From: a virus
IMG/VR virus record: IMGVR_UViG_3300008117_000223
Coordinates: 1 to 40,358 of that record
Reading direction: 5' to 3' (one strand)
Length of the DNA: 40,358 bases
Shown here: piece by piece, positions 24,486 to 32,339 of the stretch
Numbering within the stretch: position 1 is the first letter of the stretch
Layout: every line of letters begins with the position of its first letter
Translations under genes and position numbers: made by a program
Notes under the pieces: generated by a model
Database searches by the model: none
Seen by the model: only the letters and a program-made list of their open reading frames with translations
Told to the model about the DNA's origin: nothing

Positions 24486-25531
24486 TGGGAATTTGGAGTT
24501 TAATCGGTGTAATCACTGGTTCATTAGTTTCAGTTTGGGCGTTTTTTAAGTTTATCATCTCACAACATTTTAGGTTGGATGATAATTTGAGTAAAAACAT
24601 GTTACCAATAGTTCAAAAATTGAAATATAAATTTGAAATCAATAATGAGTTGTCAATAAATAAAAAGTACCCTAGTACTTATAGCGCTTTTGCTTTTTTA
24701 AATGGTATTCCAATTTATTTTACAAGAAGCGAAAGATTGTTGACAGCTGGTTGGCAATCAAAAGAATTGATATCTGAAATTTATTATTTCAGATGGCATA
24801 GGAAAAAACTTGAGTCTATCGTTAAAGAAATAGCTAACAATAAATTACACACCAATGTAATGGCTCTTATGCCATGGGGTTCAGATAAGTTAGGGCAGAT
24901 GACTAGAGAAAGTAATCCTAAAGTTTATATTGACGATAAGCAGTATAAGGACATTGAAAAAGATATTGAAACTATGTTTGAAAATAACTGCGGTAAAACT
25001 AGCGCTTTATTGTATGGAAAACCTGGAACTGGTAAGACTAGATTGATAAAATACTTATCATTGAAATATGATTTACCTATATATTCAATATTTTTAAACC
25101 CAGAGTATAATAATTTTGATATATTAAGCATGTTTGCTGATGTTCCAGAAAGATGTATTGTTTTATTTGAAGATTTTGATAACTATTTTAACAAAAGAGA
25201 ATGTATAATGAAACATAACGAAGTTAAATTTACATTTGATGTGTTACTTTCTGTGTTAGATGGCGTTTATAATGAATACAATCAAGTATTTTTCGTTATG
25301 ACATGCAACGACATTGATAAAATAGATGATTCATTGAAAGATAGGCCATCAAGATTCAAGTTTGTTAGGGAAATTACTGGTCCTTCATACGCAAAACGTT
25401 TAGAAATACTTGATGGTAATATTGAATTGGCTGAATTAACTGAAGGTATGACTACTGATAAAGTATTTTTTGCTAAGTCTATGGCTGGTTTATATGAAAA
25501 CAATGAAATTTTAGAAAAGATTAATGTATGA
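24485..25531 (+). CDS. Membrane-anchored AAA+ ATPase (BCS1-like)
   Basis: 348 residues. One N-terminal membrane helix (LIGVITGSLVSVWAFF), a beta-rich linker, then AAA+: Walker A GKPGTGKT (178-185), Walker B IVLFEDFDN (225-233), sensor-1 FVMTCND, and DRPSRFKF with the Arg finger. BCS1-type enzymes translocate or remodel folded proteins at membranes. Related to the broken gene at 11419-12443, whose Walker A is missing. Overlaps the following 59-residue gene by 4 nt. Confidence 0.85.
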   Translation: MGIWSLIGVITGSLVSVWAFFKFIISQHFRLDDNLSKNMLPIVQKLKYKFEINNELSINKKYPSTYSAFAFLNGIPIYFTRSERLLTAGWQSKELISEIYYFRWHRKKLESIVKEIANNKLHTNVMALMPWGSDKLGQMTRESNPKVYIDDKQYKDIEKDIETMFENNCGKTSALLYGKPGTGKTRLIKYLSLKYDLPIYSIFLNPEYNNFDILSMFADVPERCIVLFEDFDNYFNKRECIMKHNEVKFTFDVLLSVLDGVYNEYNQVFFVMTCNDIDKIDDSLKDRPSRFKFVREITGPSYAKRLEILDGNIELAELTEGMTTDKVFFAKSMAGLYENNEILEKINV

Positions 25532-25707
25532 AAATATTAAAAGTAGAAGACCATAACTATAAAATCATTTATATTAATGATAATGGTCATTACAATGTTT
25601 ATAGAAGACTAAGTGAAACCGATTGGTGTATTTTCTCTACAAGAAGAAATAAATGGGTTAAAGTAGATGATGTAACAGAATTAGAAAAAACTTTTAAAAA
25701 TGAATAG
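25528..25707 (+). CDS. Hypothetical protein, 59 aa
   Basis: Overlaps the AAA+ stop (ATGA) and the next start by 8 nt. Starts MKILKVEDHNYKIIY, beta-rich with TDWCIFSTRRNKWVKV. No family recognised. Confidence 0.55.
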   Translation: MKILKVEDHNYKIIYINDNGHYNVYRRLSETDWCIFSTRRNKWVKVDDVTELEKTFKNE

Positions 25708-26005
25708 AGCTGATGCTAAAAAGATTGCTGAGGTTATCACCAATCAACAATTACAAACCATGTTTAATAAAGCTAAAGCTAATATAACTGATTGGAATGT
25801 TAGAAGCAACGTTAATAAAGGTATGTCAAAAGGTGCTGCTTGGAATATATTAGCTTTTAATTTTGATATAGAATACAATTATCATATACTAGCTAAAATA
25901 AACATGGTAAGAGAATTTGGTGAATACTTACCAGATGAACTTAAACCAATAAAAAAGAAAAAGGAATTAGGTCCTTTTTTCCATCAAGAACCAAAATTTA
26001 ATTAA
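25700..26005 (+). CDS. Hypothetical phage protein, 101 aa
   Basis: Helical; contains WNVRSNVNKGMSKGAAWNIL, which looks conserved, and a Lys-rich tail KPIKKKKELGPFF. The metallophosphoesterase stub begins right after its stop codon. Function unknown. Confidence 0.62.
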   Translation: MNRADAKKIAEVITNQQLQTMFNKAKANITDWNVRSNVNKGMSKGAAWNILAFNFDIEYNYHILAKINMVREFGEYLPDELKPIKKKKELGPFFHQEPKFN

Positions 26006-26006
26006 T

Positions 26007-26033
26007 ATGAAAATAGTAGCTTGTGGTGACTAA
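26007..26033 (+). pseudogene. N-terminal stub of a metallophosphoesterase gene
   Basis: MKIVACGD then TAA. Matches the start of the complete gene at 26971 (RIVAIGDLHGR) and ends exactly in the GDxH metal-binding motif. The stub overlaps the 3' end of a minus-strand endonuclease by 4 nt. Very short, so its meaning rests on position and on the four parallel loci. Confidence 0.6.
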
Positions 26034-26857
26034 CCTATTATTTCTAAATATTTAGCATATTTTCTAGGTAACCCAATTTTATCATCAGAAATAGTATTAT
26101 AAATATAGTCACCTAATTTTTTAATATTATTTTTATTCAATATTCTTATTAATGAAGACCCACCTTTGTTATTGGGTCTTCTACTTATTTTATATACGAT
26201 ACCTAATTCATTAAAAATTTTTTCAAAAGCAGTCCAATCTTGATTTAATGAACCACATATACTAAATTGTCTTAAAAAGTGTTTTTTATTAAAATAAAAA
26301 CAACCATCACCATCAATAATACCTAATAAAAAATATTTTAAAAGATTATTAGGAATAGTTTTAATTATTAAACATGGTGAGGCTACACTTTTATTATTAT
26401 AATCATGTTTGGATAAATATTCTAATAATTCTTTATTACAAGTATTTGCTTTTGTGATTGTTTGCCAATCACCTCTTTTTCTAGTATAATAATTCCATTT
26501 ACCTATTTTATCTAAAATAGTTTTAAAAAATTCCATATCTTCATTAAGACACTCTATATTGATGTTATATCTTTGTTTAGTGTTTTTAGCGATATAACCA
26601 TCAGCCCATAACAAACCTAATAAATAAACACTATATTTATTAATATTTTCAGTAAAATTAATAATACTAACATTACATTTATCCCCAGTTTTAAGGGTAG
26701 AATCACTTAATATTTTATTTAATGATTTTTTATCTACTTTTAAATTATTTTTTTTAACTATTGTTTGTACCTTACCCTTAGTCGTATTTAATAATTCAAC
26801 ACATTTTTTCATACCTAAAGTATTATAGTTTTCTTTTATAAACTCATTAAAATTCAT
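26030..26857 (-). CDS. LAGLIDADG homing endonuclease (minus strand)
   Basis: 275 residues; the only convincing minus-strand gene in the window. LAGLIDADG helices LLGLLWADGYI and LLGIIDGDGCF. The N-terminal 60 residues form a small helix-turn-helix-like region (VELLNTTKGKVQTIVKKNN). Related to the enzyme at 859-1659 by motif order and the shared QDWT-FE segment (NQDWTAFEKI / DQDWTYFERL). It sits between the stub and the complete metallophosphoesterase gene. Confidence 0.9.
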   Translation of the reverse strand: MNFNEFIKENYNTLGMKKCVELLNTTKGKVQTIVKKNNLKVDKKSLNKILSDSTLKTGDKCNVSIINFTENINKYSVYLLGLLWADGYIAKNTKQRYNINIECLNEDMEFFKTILDKIGKWNYYTRKRGDWQTITKANTCNKELLEYLSKHDYNNKSVASPCLIIKTIPNNLLKYFLLGIIDGDGCFYFNKKHFLRQFSICGSLNQDWTAFEKIFNELGIVYKISRRPNNKGGSSLIRILNKNNIKKLGDYIYNTISDDKIGLPRKYAKYLEIIG

Positions 26858-26877
26858 TAGTTTCGGTTTTATTCATG

Positions 26878-26897
26878 TTATTTTATAATAAATATAT
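26878..26897 (-). promoter_or_regulatory. ATATTTAT-type element before the minus-strand endonuclease
   Basis: Read on the minus strand this is ATATATTTATTATAAAATAA, 20 nt before the endonuclease start. Orientation follows the gene, which supports a promoter role for the element. Confidence 0.5.
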
Positions 26898-26914
26898 AAT
26901 AAAATAATAAAAAC

Positions 26915-26945
26915 TTGTTTGATAAAAAATAAATTAGTAATTTTG
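26915..26945 (+). promoter_or_regulatory. Host-type promoter TTG-N20-TAATTTTG
   Basis: TTG at 26915-26917 and TAATTTTG at 26938-26945, spacer 20 nt. The replacement metallophosphoesterase gene thus has its own promoter next to the divergent endonuclease. Confidence 0.6.
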
Positions 26946-26970
26946 TGTTATAAACTTAAAATAATAAAAT

Positions 26971-27681
26971 ATGATAATAAAACGTATTGTGGCCATAGGT
27001 GATTTGCATGGTAGAACACAGTGGGCCCAAATAGCTGAAAAAGAAATAGATAAAGTAGACCATTTCATATTTATGGGTGATTATTTCGATTCTCATGATG
27101 ATATTTCAGCTGAACAACAAATTGATAATTTCTTAAATATTATAGAGTTTAAGAAGACAAATATGGATAAGGTTATTTTATTAATAGGGAACCACGACAC
27201 ACATTATATGGGATTCATACCAGAAACTTATTCTGGTTACCAATATGGTGCTTCTAAAAGAATCAATGAGATACTTAAAGAAGCGTTGCCATTGATGCAG
27301 ATGTGTTTTGTACATGATATCTTTGTATTTACACATGCTGGTGTTACAAAGACATGGGCTAGTAACACTGGTATTGATATATCTGATTTAGAGAATAGTA
27401 TTAACGAGAAGTTTATAGCACAACCAAGATATTTTGGTTTTACTATGGGTGATAATTGGTCACAAACTGGTAACGATGTTACTCAACCACCGATATGGGT
27501 TAGACCACAAGCGTTATTATCCGATGCGTTGGATGATATAGTATATGTTGTAGGTCACACAACTGTTGCTAAATTAGGGTTGATGAAAGAACTACCTAAT
27601 TTGATATTAATTGATTGTTTAGGAACCACTGGTGAGTATCTTTATATTGATGGAGATATCGCTACGGCAAAAAAGCCGTAA
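26971..27681 (+). CDS. Calcineurin-like metallophosphoesterase, complete copy, 236 aa
   Basis: Metal-binding motifs GDLHG (about residues 11-15), MGDYFDSHD, LLIGNHDTH, FTHAGVT and VVGHTT, the order of PPP-like/ApaH-like phosphatases. Likely a serine/threonine-type or dinucleotide phosphatase. Third phosphoesterase in the window. The stub at 26007 matches its N-terminus. Confidence 0.87.
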   Translation: MIIKRIVAIGDLHGRTQWAQIAEKEIDKVDHFIFMGDYFDSHDDISAEQQIDNFLNIIEFKKTNMDKVILLIGNHDTHYMGFIPETYSGYQYGASKRINEILKEALPLMQMCFVHDIFVFTHAGVTKTWASNTGIDISDLENSINEKFIAQPRYFGFTMGDNWSQTGNDVTQPPIWVRPQALLSDALDDIVYVVGHTTVAKLGLMKELPNLILIDCLGTTGEYLYIDGDIATAKKP

Positions 27682-27687
27682 AAAAAT

Positions 27688-27718
27688 TTGGAAGTTTCAA
27701 ATTTAATATCTACCTTTG
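27688..27718 (+). promoter_or_regulatory. Host-type promoter TTG-N20-TACCTTTG (leaderless start)
   Basis: TTG at 27688-27690 and TACCTTTG at 27711-27718, ending four bases before the ATG at 27723. Confidence 0.7.
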
Positions 27719-27722
27719 CAGT

Positions 27723-27965
27723 ATGAATAAAGAAGAAGATTTAAGAATGGTAAAAGTTCAAGTTGCAACGTGCCCTAAATGTGGTGGTGCTATAAAAGTT
27801 GCAGTAAAACACACAATGGATAAATACACGATAAAAGAGTTTGCTGATTTAATGAAAAAGGGTTGTGATATACATACAACAAACGTAATAGTAGCAAGAA
27901 CTATTAGATGGTGTGAAGATTCATGTGATGGTGTTAGGTCAAACTCTAAAAATAAAAACGAATGA
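27723..27965 (+). CDS. Small zinc-ribbon-like protein, 80 aa
   Basis: CPKCGG at about residues 17-22 and a later CEDSC pair give four possible zinc ligands. Starts MNKEEDLRMVKVQVA. Overlaps the ferritin-like gene by 4 nt (ATGA). Function unknown. Confidence 0.65.
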   Translation: MNKEEDLRMVKVQVATCPKCGGAIKVAVKHTMDKYTIKEFADLMKKGCDIHTTNVIVARTIRWCEDSCDGVRSNSKNKNE

Positions 27966-28516
27966 AATCAATAACTGAAGATTGGTGGCAAAAGTGTTTA
28001 AATGACAAGGAAAAACTTGAGCATTGGCTTGTTGGTCTTTATAACAATGAAAAAGATGCACAAGAACGTTTTATTAATTTTGCTAAAACTTATTGTAAAA
28101 ATGATTATTTAGCATACAACACTTTTATGAATATAGCTTCCCAAGAAGCTAATCACGCTAATATGGTCGAAGTAATATTAGAAAACAGAGGGATTGAAAA
28201 GTACGAGAAATCAACCAAAGATGGTAGGTATTGGAGAAATACAATTCCATGTATTTGTGATATGAAAACAGCTGCCGCTATTGGTGCTTATGCTGAGGGT
28301 TTATCGCTTAAAAGAATGAGGGTTATAATTAAAGATTCAAACACACCAAATGATTTATTACAATTGTTTAAAGTGATTGAACCAGAAGAAGCTTACCACG
28401 CCAAAGCATTAGAGTCTATTGCAACAAAATATGGTATGAAAGCAGTAAGAGATTGTCATGATAAAGGGTTAGAAGAATTAGGTCTTAAAATAAAATCAAA
28501 TGAAATCAATTATTAG
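27962..28516 (+). CDS. Ferritin-like diiron protein, 184 aa
   Basis: Four-helix pattern with spaced metal ligands: E35, E62-x-x-H65, E112, and E143-x-x-H146. This is the ferritin/rubrerythrin ligand order. It might be an oxygenase, oxidative-stress protein or iron store; the reaction cannot be told. Overlaps smpB by 17 nt. Confidence 0.72.
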   Translation: MKSITEDWWQKCLNDKEKLEHWLVGLYNNEKDAQERFINFAKTYCKNDYLAYNTFMNIASQEANHANMVEVILENRGIEKYEKSTKDGRYWRNTIPCICDMKTAAAIGAYAEGLSLKRMRVIIKDSNTPNDLLQLFKVIEPEEAYHAKALESIATKYGMKAVRDCHDKGLEELGLKIKSNEINY

Positions 28517-28940
28517 TAACAAAAAAGCATACTATGAATATAGTATACTAGAAAAATTCATTGCTGGAATCAAATTAGTTGGTTCAGAAGTTAAATCTAT
28601 TCGCGCTGGAAAAGCATCAATAGTAGAAGCTTATTGTTTCATCGCCAACGATGAAATCTTTATTAAAGGTATGCATATAGCAGAACATAAAGAGGGTGGT
28701 AAACACAACAACCACACACCAATTAGGGATAGAAAACTGCTTATGAACAAAAAAGAAATCGTTAAATTAAAGCAACAAATTTCACAAAAAGGCTTGACTA
28801 TTGTTCCATTAGAGGTTATATTAACTAATACTGGATTCATAAAGTTAGAGATTGGTTTGGCTAAAGGTAAGAACCTACATGACAAAAGAGAATCCATAAA
28901 AGAAAAGGATTTAAAAAGAGAATTAGAACGTAATTTATAA
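28500..28940 (+). CDS. smpB: SsrA-binding protein SmpB
   Basis: 146 residues, normal length. Core signatures: NKKAYYEYSI, GSEVKSIRAGKAS, IRDRKLLMNKKEI, IVPLEVILTN, and KGKNLHDKRESIKEKD with the KRExIKxxD element that leads into the decoding-centre tail. SmpB carries tmRNA to stalled ribosomes. No tmRNA gene was recognised in the window, so it probably works with host tmRNA or one encoded elsewhere. Phage SmpB is unusual, and a phage RNase R lies 11 kb upstream. Confidence 0.95.
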   Translation: MKSIISNKKAYYEYSILEKFIAGIKLVGSEVKSIRAGKASIVEAYCFIANDEIFIKGMHIAEHKEGGKHNNHTPIRDRKLLMNKKEIVKLKQQISQKGLTIVPLEVILTNTGFIKLEIGLAKGKNLHDKRESIKEKDLKRELERNL

Positions 28941-28963
28941 TTTAAAAAAGTAAAATAGAGAGT

Positions 28964-29824
28964 ATGAAACAAATTAAAATCGTAACAACAATCGCTAACA
29001 TTGATGACAATTCACTTAAATTTTATTTAAGAGATATCTATCAAGCAAAACCATTCACAGCAGAAGAAGAATATGAGTGTGCATTAAGAGCGCATAATGG
29101 CGATGAGGCTGCTAGAAATGAATTAATTTATCGAAACCTAAGATTTGTTGTTACTGTTGCAAAACAATATTTAACAACAAACTTAAATTTAGCAGATTTA
29201 ATCAATGAGGGTAATATCGGATTGGTATTGGCTGTAGATAGATTTCAACCAGAGAGAAACTTAAAGTTCATCTCATACGCTGTTTGGTGGGTTAGAAAAC
29301 TTATCGTTGAGTATATTGGTAAAAATGGTAAAATGATTAGATTGCCATTCAATAAAGTTCAATCTATGATTAAACTTAATAAAGTGTTGTCTGATTTAGA
29401 ACAACAAAATGGTTATCATGTTAACGAATATGAGGCAGCTATTGAGACAAGTGATGAATCATTTAAATTGTTGGGTGAATTAAATTCAGTTAGAATGTTA
29501 TCAATGGATAGCCCAATGAGTGATGATGGCGATGGTTTAACGTTACATGAAATAATAAACGACCCTACAGCACAAGCAACTGATTTCTTAACAGTAAACT
29601 CTGATTTCAAACGTGAAGTTAGAGAAAGTTTAAACGTGCTTAAACCAAATGAAAAGATTATTATAGAAGCTTTATTTGGGTTAGATGGTGGTGAACCTAA
29701 AACGCTTAAAGAAGTAAGTGAAATGGTTTCTTTGACTAGAGAAAGAGTTAGACAAATCAAAGAGAAATGTTTAATTAAACTTAGAACAAATAAAAAGATT
29801 GTATCTGCATATACTGAAATTTAA
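28964..29824 (+). CDS. Primary-type (RpoD-like) sigma-70 factor
   Basis: 286 residues, the length of Bacteroidota primary sigma. Region 1.2-2: LKFYLRDIYQAKPFTAEEE, NLRFVVTVAKQYL, DLINEGNIGLVLAVDRF, FISYAVWWVRK. Region 3: RLPFNKVQSMIKLNK. Region 4: PNEKIIIEALFGLDGG and LTRERVRQIKEKCL. It probably replaces host sigma at a subset of promoters. Together with the ECF-like factor at 7738 it gives the phage two specificities. Confidence 0.93.
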   Translation: MKQIKIVTTIANIDDNSLKFYLRDIYQAKPFTAEEEYECALRAHNGDEAARNELIYRNLRFVVTVAKQYLTTNLNLADLINEGNIGLVLAVDRFQPERNLKFISYAVWWVRKLIVEYIGKNGKMIRLPFNKVQSMIKLNKVLSDLEQQNGYHVNEYEAAIETSDESFKLLGELNSVRMLSMDSPMSDDGDGLTLHEIINDPTAQATDFLTVNSDFKREVRESLNVLKPNEKIIIEALFGLDGGEPKTLKEVSEMVSLTRERVRQIKEKCLIKLRTNKKIVSAYTEI

Positions 29825-30171
29825 TGGAACAAATCGTTTTAAAATATTTGAATGATAATTATAAATTTACCTTATCTACATACGTATCATACAAGTTGAA
29901 AGAAATATCAACTGGAAATGACGTGTCATTGAAAGATGTTTTAATTCAATTAGAAACGATATTTTCATTAGACGAAGAACAGCAACGAATGATATTTGAT
30001 AAATGGGCTGATATTAAATCTGTCGAATTGAATAATATTATAGTTGAAGTACAAGAAAAATTATACATATTAACTGGTAAAGAAATATCTATTGACCCAT
30101 CAGAAATGAATGGGTTAATAGATACACCAGATAATTTAGATAATTTCATTAGAAATTATATTGTTTTATAG
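29824..30171 (+). CDS. Hypothetical protein, 115 aa
   Basis: Coupled to the sigma gene (TAATGG). Helical, acidic; starts MEQIVLKYLNDNYKFTL and ends PDNLDNFIRNYIVL. Could be a sigma-associated regulator by position only. Confidence 0.6.
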   Translation: MEQIVLKYLNDNYKFTLSTYVSYKLKEISTGNDVSLKDVLIQLETIFSLDEEQQRMIFDKWADIKSVELNNIIVEVQEKLYILTGKEISIDPSEMNGLIDTPDNLDNFIRNYIVL

Positions 30172-30179
30172 TTTTTAAG

Positions 30180-30197
30180 ATATTTATATTAAAAAAG
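30180..30197 (+). promoter_or_regulatory. ATATTTAT-type element before a non-endonuclease gene
   Basis: ATATTTATATTAAAAAAG, the same pattern as before the homing endonucleases, here 4 nt before the ATG at 30202. Shows the element is a general phage signal and not part of the endonuclease cassettes alone. Confidence 0.5.
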
Positions 30198-30201
30198 AGC
30201 T

Positions 30202-30624
30202 ATGACTAAAAATGATATAAAAAAATTACTTAGAGAATCTATTTTCGAATTAGATGAAGTTAGTGATAAAGCTTTAAAAGCAAAAGCTAAAAAAAAGTCT
30301 AAAGATAAACCAAATTCATCAAATGATGATGATTACGAGCGTCTTTCATCAGATGAAAAAGAAAAATTAGACACTCAAACAATTGAGATACGAAATTCAG
30401 TTGGTCCAGGTAAACCCTTCAAATATACACAAATATTGATTTCAGCTGGTATTTTAAATGCTAATGCTGATGATGTTGAAAAAGATACAATTGTATCTAA
30501 ATACAGACGTGAAATTCTAAATAAAAAGGAAAAAGTAAATGGTGTTAATGTTGTAAGACGTTTAACATTGAAAGATGCCGATAGATTGTACAACGTAATT
30601 AAAAACCCAGGTGCCACAAAATAA
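30202..30624 (+). CDS. Hypothetical, possibly late/virion protein, 140 aa
   Basis: Starts MTKNDIKKLLRESIFELDE, a head-protein-like N-terminal helix often seen in phage virion proteins; Lys-rich low-complexity stretch at residues 28-40, then a folded C-half (FKYTQILISAGILN, RRLTLKDADRLYNVIK). It is the only non-endonuclease gene seen with the ATATTTAT element. Followed by a strong terminator. Confidence 0.62.
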   Translation: MTKNDIKKLLRESIFELDEVSDKALKAKAKKKSKDKPNSSNDDDYERLSSDEKEKLDTQTIEIRNSVGPGKPFKYTQILISAGILNANADDVEKDTIVSKYRREILNKKEKVNGVNVVRRLTLKDADRLYNVIKNPGATK

Positions 30625-30644
30625 TAAAAACATACTTTAAATTA

Positions 30645-30674
30645 AAAACCATCGTTATGATGGTTTTTTTTTTT
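30645..30674 (+). terminator. Rho-independent terminator
   Basis: AAAACCATC, short loop, GATGGTTTT and a long T run; ends the sigma/late-gene block. Confidence 0.88.
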
Positions 30675-30693
30675 GATTTTTTTTAAAAAACAT

Positions 30694-30724
30694 TTGTTTT
30701 ATTCCAGGTTTTTATATACATTTG
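30694..30724 (+). promoter_or_regulatory. Host-type promoter TTG-N20-TACATTTG with ATTCCAGG in the spacer
   Basis: TTG at 30694-30696, TACATTTG at 30717-30724. ATTCCAGG (30701-30708) lies 8 nt upstream of the -7 element, at the same place as in the promoter at 31402. Confidence 0.8.
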
Positions 30725-30743
30725 TACTATAAAATTAAAAGTT

Positions 30744-31400
30744 ATGGCAACAGAGATTAAAAAAATCACAGATTTAACGTTTTCAACTACCTTAACATTG
30801 GGTGTTATTGATAAAGATTCTGACTTAAAAGAAATCTTTACTGATGAAATAAAATTACCTTTTTCAGTTCTATACAAGCTATCAGAAGAAGGTACATTAA
30901 ATGAACGTACAGTTGAATTACTAACTGAAATCTTTGAAGGTCTAATCTTAACAAAAAAAGATTTAGTTGACAAATATCTTAGATTAGCGTCAGAGAACGA
31001 AATCAAAGTTAGTGGTAATAAAGAAATAGAAATTGAAGTCGAAGAACCTTATTTAGAGGACGAGGAAGAAGGTAAACTTGTTGAGATAGTGGTAGAGTCA
31101 CCATTAAAGAAAAAGTCCGTTAAAAAGGAGAAAACTGGCAAAGAATTACCTAAATGGTATGGTAAAGATAAGATAGATAAAGATATCGAAAGACAAGATG
31201 GTAAAGCGACACCAGTTCAAAGAGCAATGCTTAAATTGAATGAGTTGAAAAATCTTTATTTCAACTTAAACACTAGAGGTATCAAGGATATGTTAGCTGA
31301 TGCTAACACGTTATCTGATGAAGATTGTCGTAAAATAGTTGCTGCTGTAACTACGTTTCAAAGACAAACTGAAGAAATTATGAAAAAAAATAAAAAATAA
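30744..31400 (+). CDS. Hypothetical protein, 218 aa
   Basis: N-domain (ITDLTFSTTLTLGV, FSVLYKLSEEGTLN), an acidic hinge (EVEEPYLEDEEEGK), a Lys-rich stretch, and a helical C-domain (NTRGIKDMLADANTLSDED). The bipartite charge pattern suggests a scaffold or nucleic-acid partner, but no family is recognised. Single-gene transcription unit. Confidence 0.65.
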   Translation: MATEIKKITDLTFSTTLTLGVIDKDSDLKEIFTDEIKLPFSVLYKLSEEGTLNERTVELLTEIFEGLILTKKDLVDKYLRLASENEIKVSGNKEIEIEVEEPYLEDEEEGKLVEIVVESPLKKKSVKKEKTGKELPKWYGKDKIDKDIERQDGKATPVQRAMLKLNELKNLYFNLNTRGIKDMLADANTLSDEDCRKIVAAVTTFQRQTEEIMKKNKK

Positions 31401-31401
31401 T

Positions 31402-31432
31402 TTGCATAATTCCAGGAATTTGTATACATTTG
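31402..31432 (+). promoter_or_regulatory. Host-type promoter TTG-N20-TACATTTG with ATTCCAGG in the spacer
   Basis: TTG at 31402-31404, TACATTTG at 31425-31432. ATTCCAGG at 31409-31416, same offset as in the promoter at 30694, suggesting a shared operator. Confidence 0.8.
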
Positions 31433-31456
31433 TATTATAATTAAAAATCATAAACA

Positions 31457-31681
31457 ATGAAAACACCAAAAGAAATGACTAGCGACATCTTAACATCGCT
31501 ACGTGACGAAAACAACCCATTAGCAATATTAATTGAGGGTTATCTAGAAGAATGTATCAAGCAACATAAAAAAGCTGTTAGACTTGAAATTTTGAATGGA
31601 ATTGCAGACTTTACTGATGATGACAATGGTAAAACTGTTATCTACGATGTAAATGGATTGATAGATTTCATAAACAAGTAA
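31457..31681 (+). CDS. Hypothetical protein, 74 aa
   Basis: Starts MKTPKEMTSDILTSLRDE; helical then acidic, ends YDVNGLIDFINK. Own promoter upstream and another right after it, so a monocistronic unit. Function unknown. Confidence 0.6.
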   Translation: MKTPKEMTSDILTSLRDENNPLAILIEGYLEECIKQHKKAVRLEILNGIADFTDDDNGKTVIYDVNGLIDFINK

Positions 31682-31689
31682 AAAAAAAC

Positions 31690-31720
31690 TTGTTTTTGTC
31701 AAAAAAAATCCGTACCTTAG
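31690..31720 (+). promoter_or_regulatory. Host-type promoter TTG-N20-TACCTTAG
   Basis: TTG at 31690-31692 and TACCTTAG at 31713-31720, spacer 20 nt. Confidence 0.6.
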
Positions 31721-31742
31721 TTTTATATTAAAAACTTAAATT

Positions 31743-32024
31743 ATGAATATTAATAAAAAGTTATTTGATTTAGATGATGTTTATCTAAAATTTTCACATG
31801 GTGAAGTATGGTCAAATCTAATCAAATTAAAAAATGTTAGAGATTCAATTAATTATGTAGTTGAAGAAACAACAGATGAATTAGAAAAGATAATTCTTAG
31901 AGAGCAATTAATTTATGTTAATAAAAACATAAAGACTTTTGAAGACGCTTTATTATGTCATGAATCAAAAATAATTGAAAAAAGAATGTCAATTGGTGAA
32001 TTAGGAATGTTTTACTTAAATTAA
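31743..32024 (+). CDS. Hypothetical helical protein, 93 aa
   Basis: Starts MNINKKLFDLDDVYLKF; long helices with TTDELEKIILREQLIY. No membrane segment or known motif. Followed 6 nt later by the next gene. Confidence 0.6.
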   Translation: MNINKKLFDLDDVYLKFSHGEVWSNLIKLKNVRDSINYVVEETTDELEKIILREQLIYVNKNIKTFEDALLCHESKIIEKRMSIGELGMFYLN

Positions 32025-32030
32025 TAATCT

Positions 32031-32309
32031 ATGAATGTAAGAATTGAATACAATCAAAAAGATGGTAATTTTCATTTTGAAGATATCAACAAAGAAACTA
32101 AAATAGCTATTGGTTATAAACCAATTTGTCATAACGTTAATGTTGATAAAGCAATTGAATTTATACATCACATTTCAATTAAATTTGAAGCTTTTAATAA
32201 GGAAACTAAACCTTATCCAAATGTAATGACTATTCTAAGTGAATTTAATCATTTTATTAGAAATAATAAAGTAGGGGTAGCTGAAAACCTAGATAGAGTA
32301 AGCAAATAA
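32031..32309 (+). CDS. Hypothetical protein, 92 aa
   Basis: Starts MNVRIEYNQKDGNFHF; short beta region then a helical half (VDKAIEFIHHISIKFEAF). No family recognised; co-transcribed with the gene at 31743. Confidence 0.6.
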   Translation: MNVRIEYNQKDGNFHFEDINKETKIAIGYKPICHNVNVDKAIEFIHHISIKFEAFNKETKPYPNVMTILSEFNHFIRNNKVGVAENLDRVSK

Positions 32310-32339
32310 TAAAGTTTAAATAAAATAAAAGAAAAAAGA

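Noticed and set aside
27663-27680. TACGGC/GCCGTA hairpin at the end of the metallophosphoesterase gene as terminator
   Set aside because: It is followed by A, not T, on the + strand, and overlaps the coding end.
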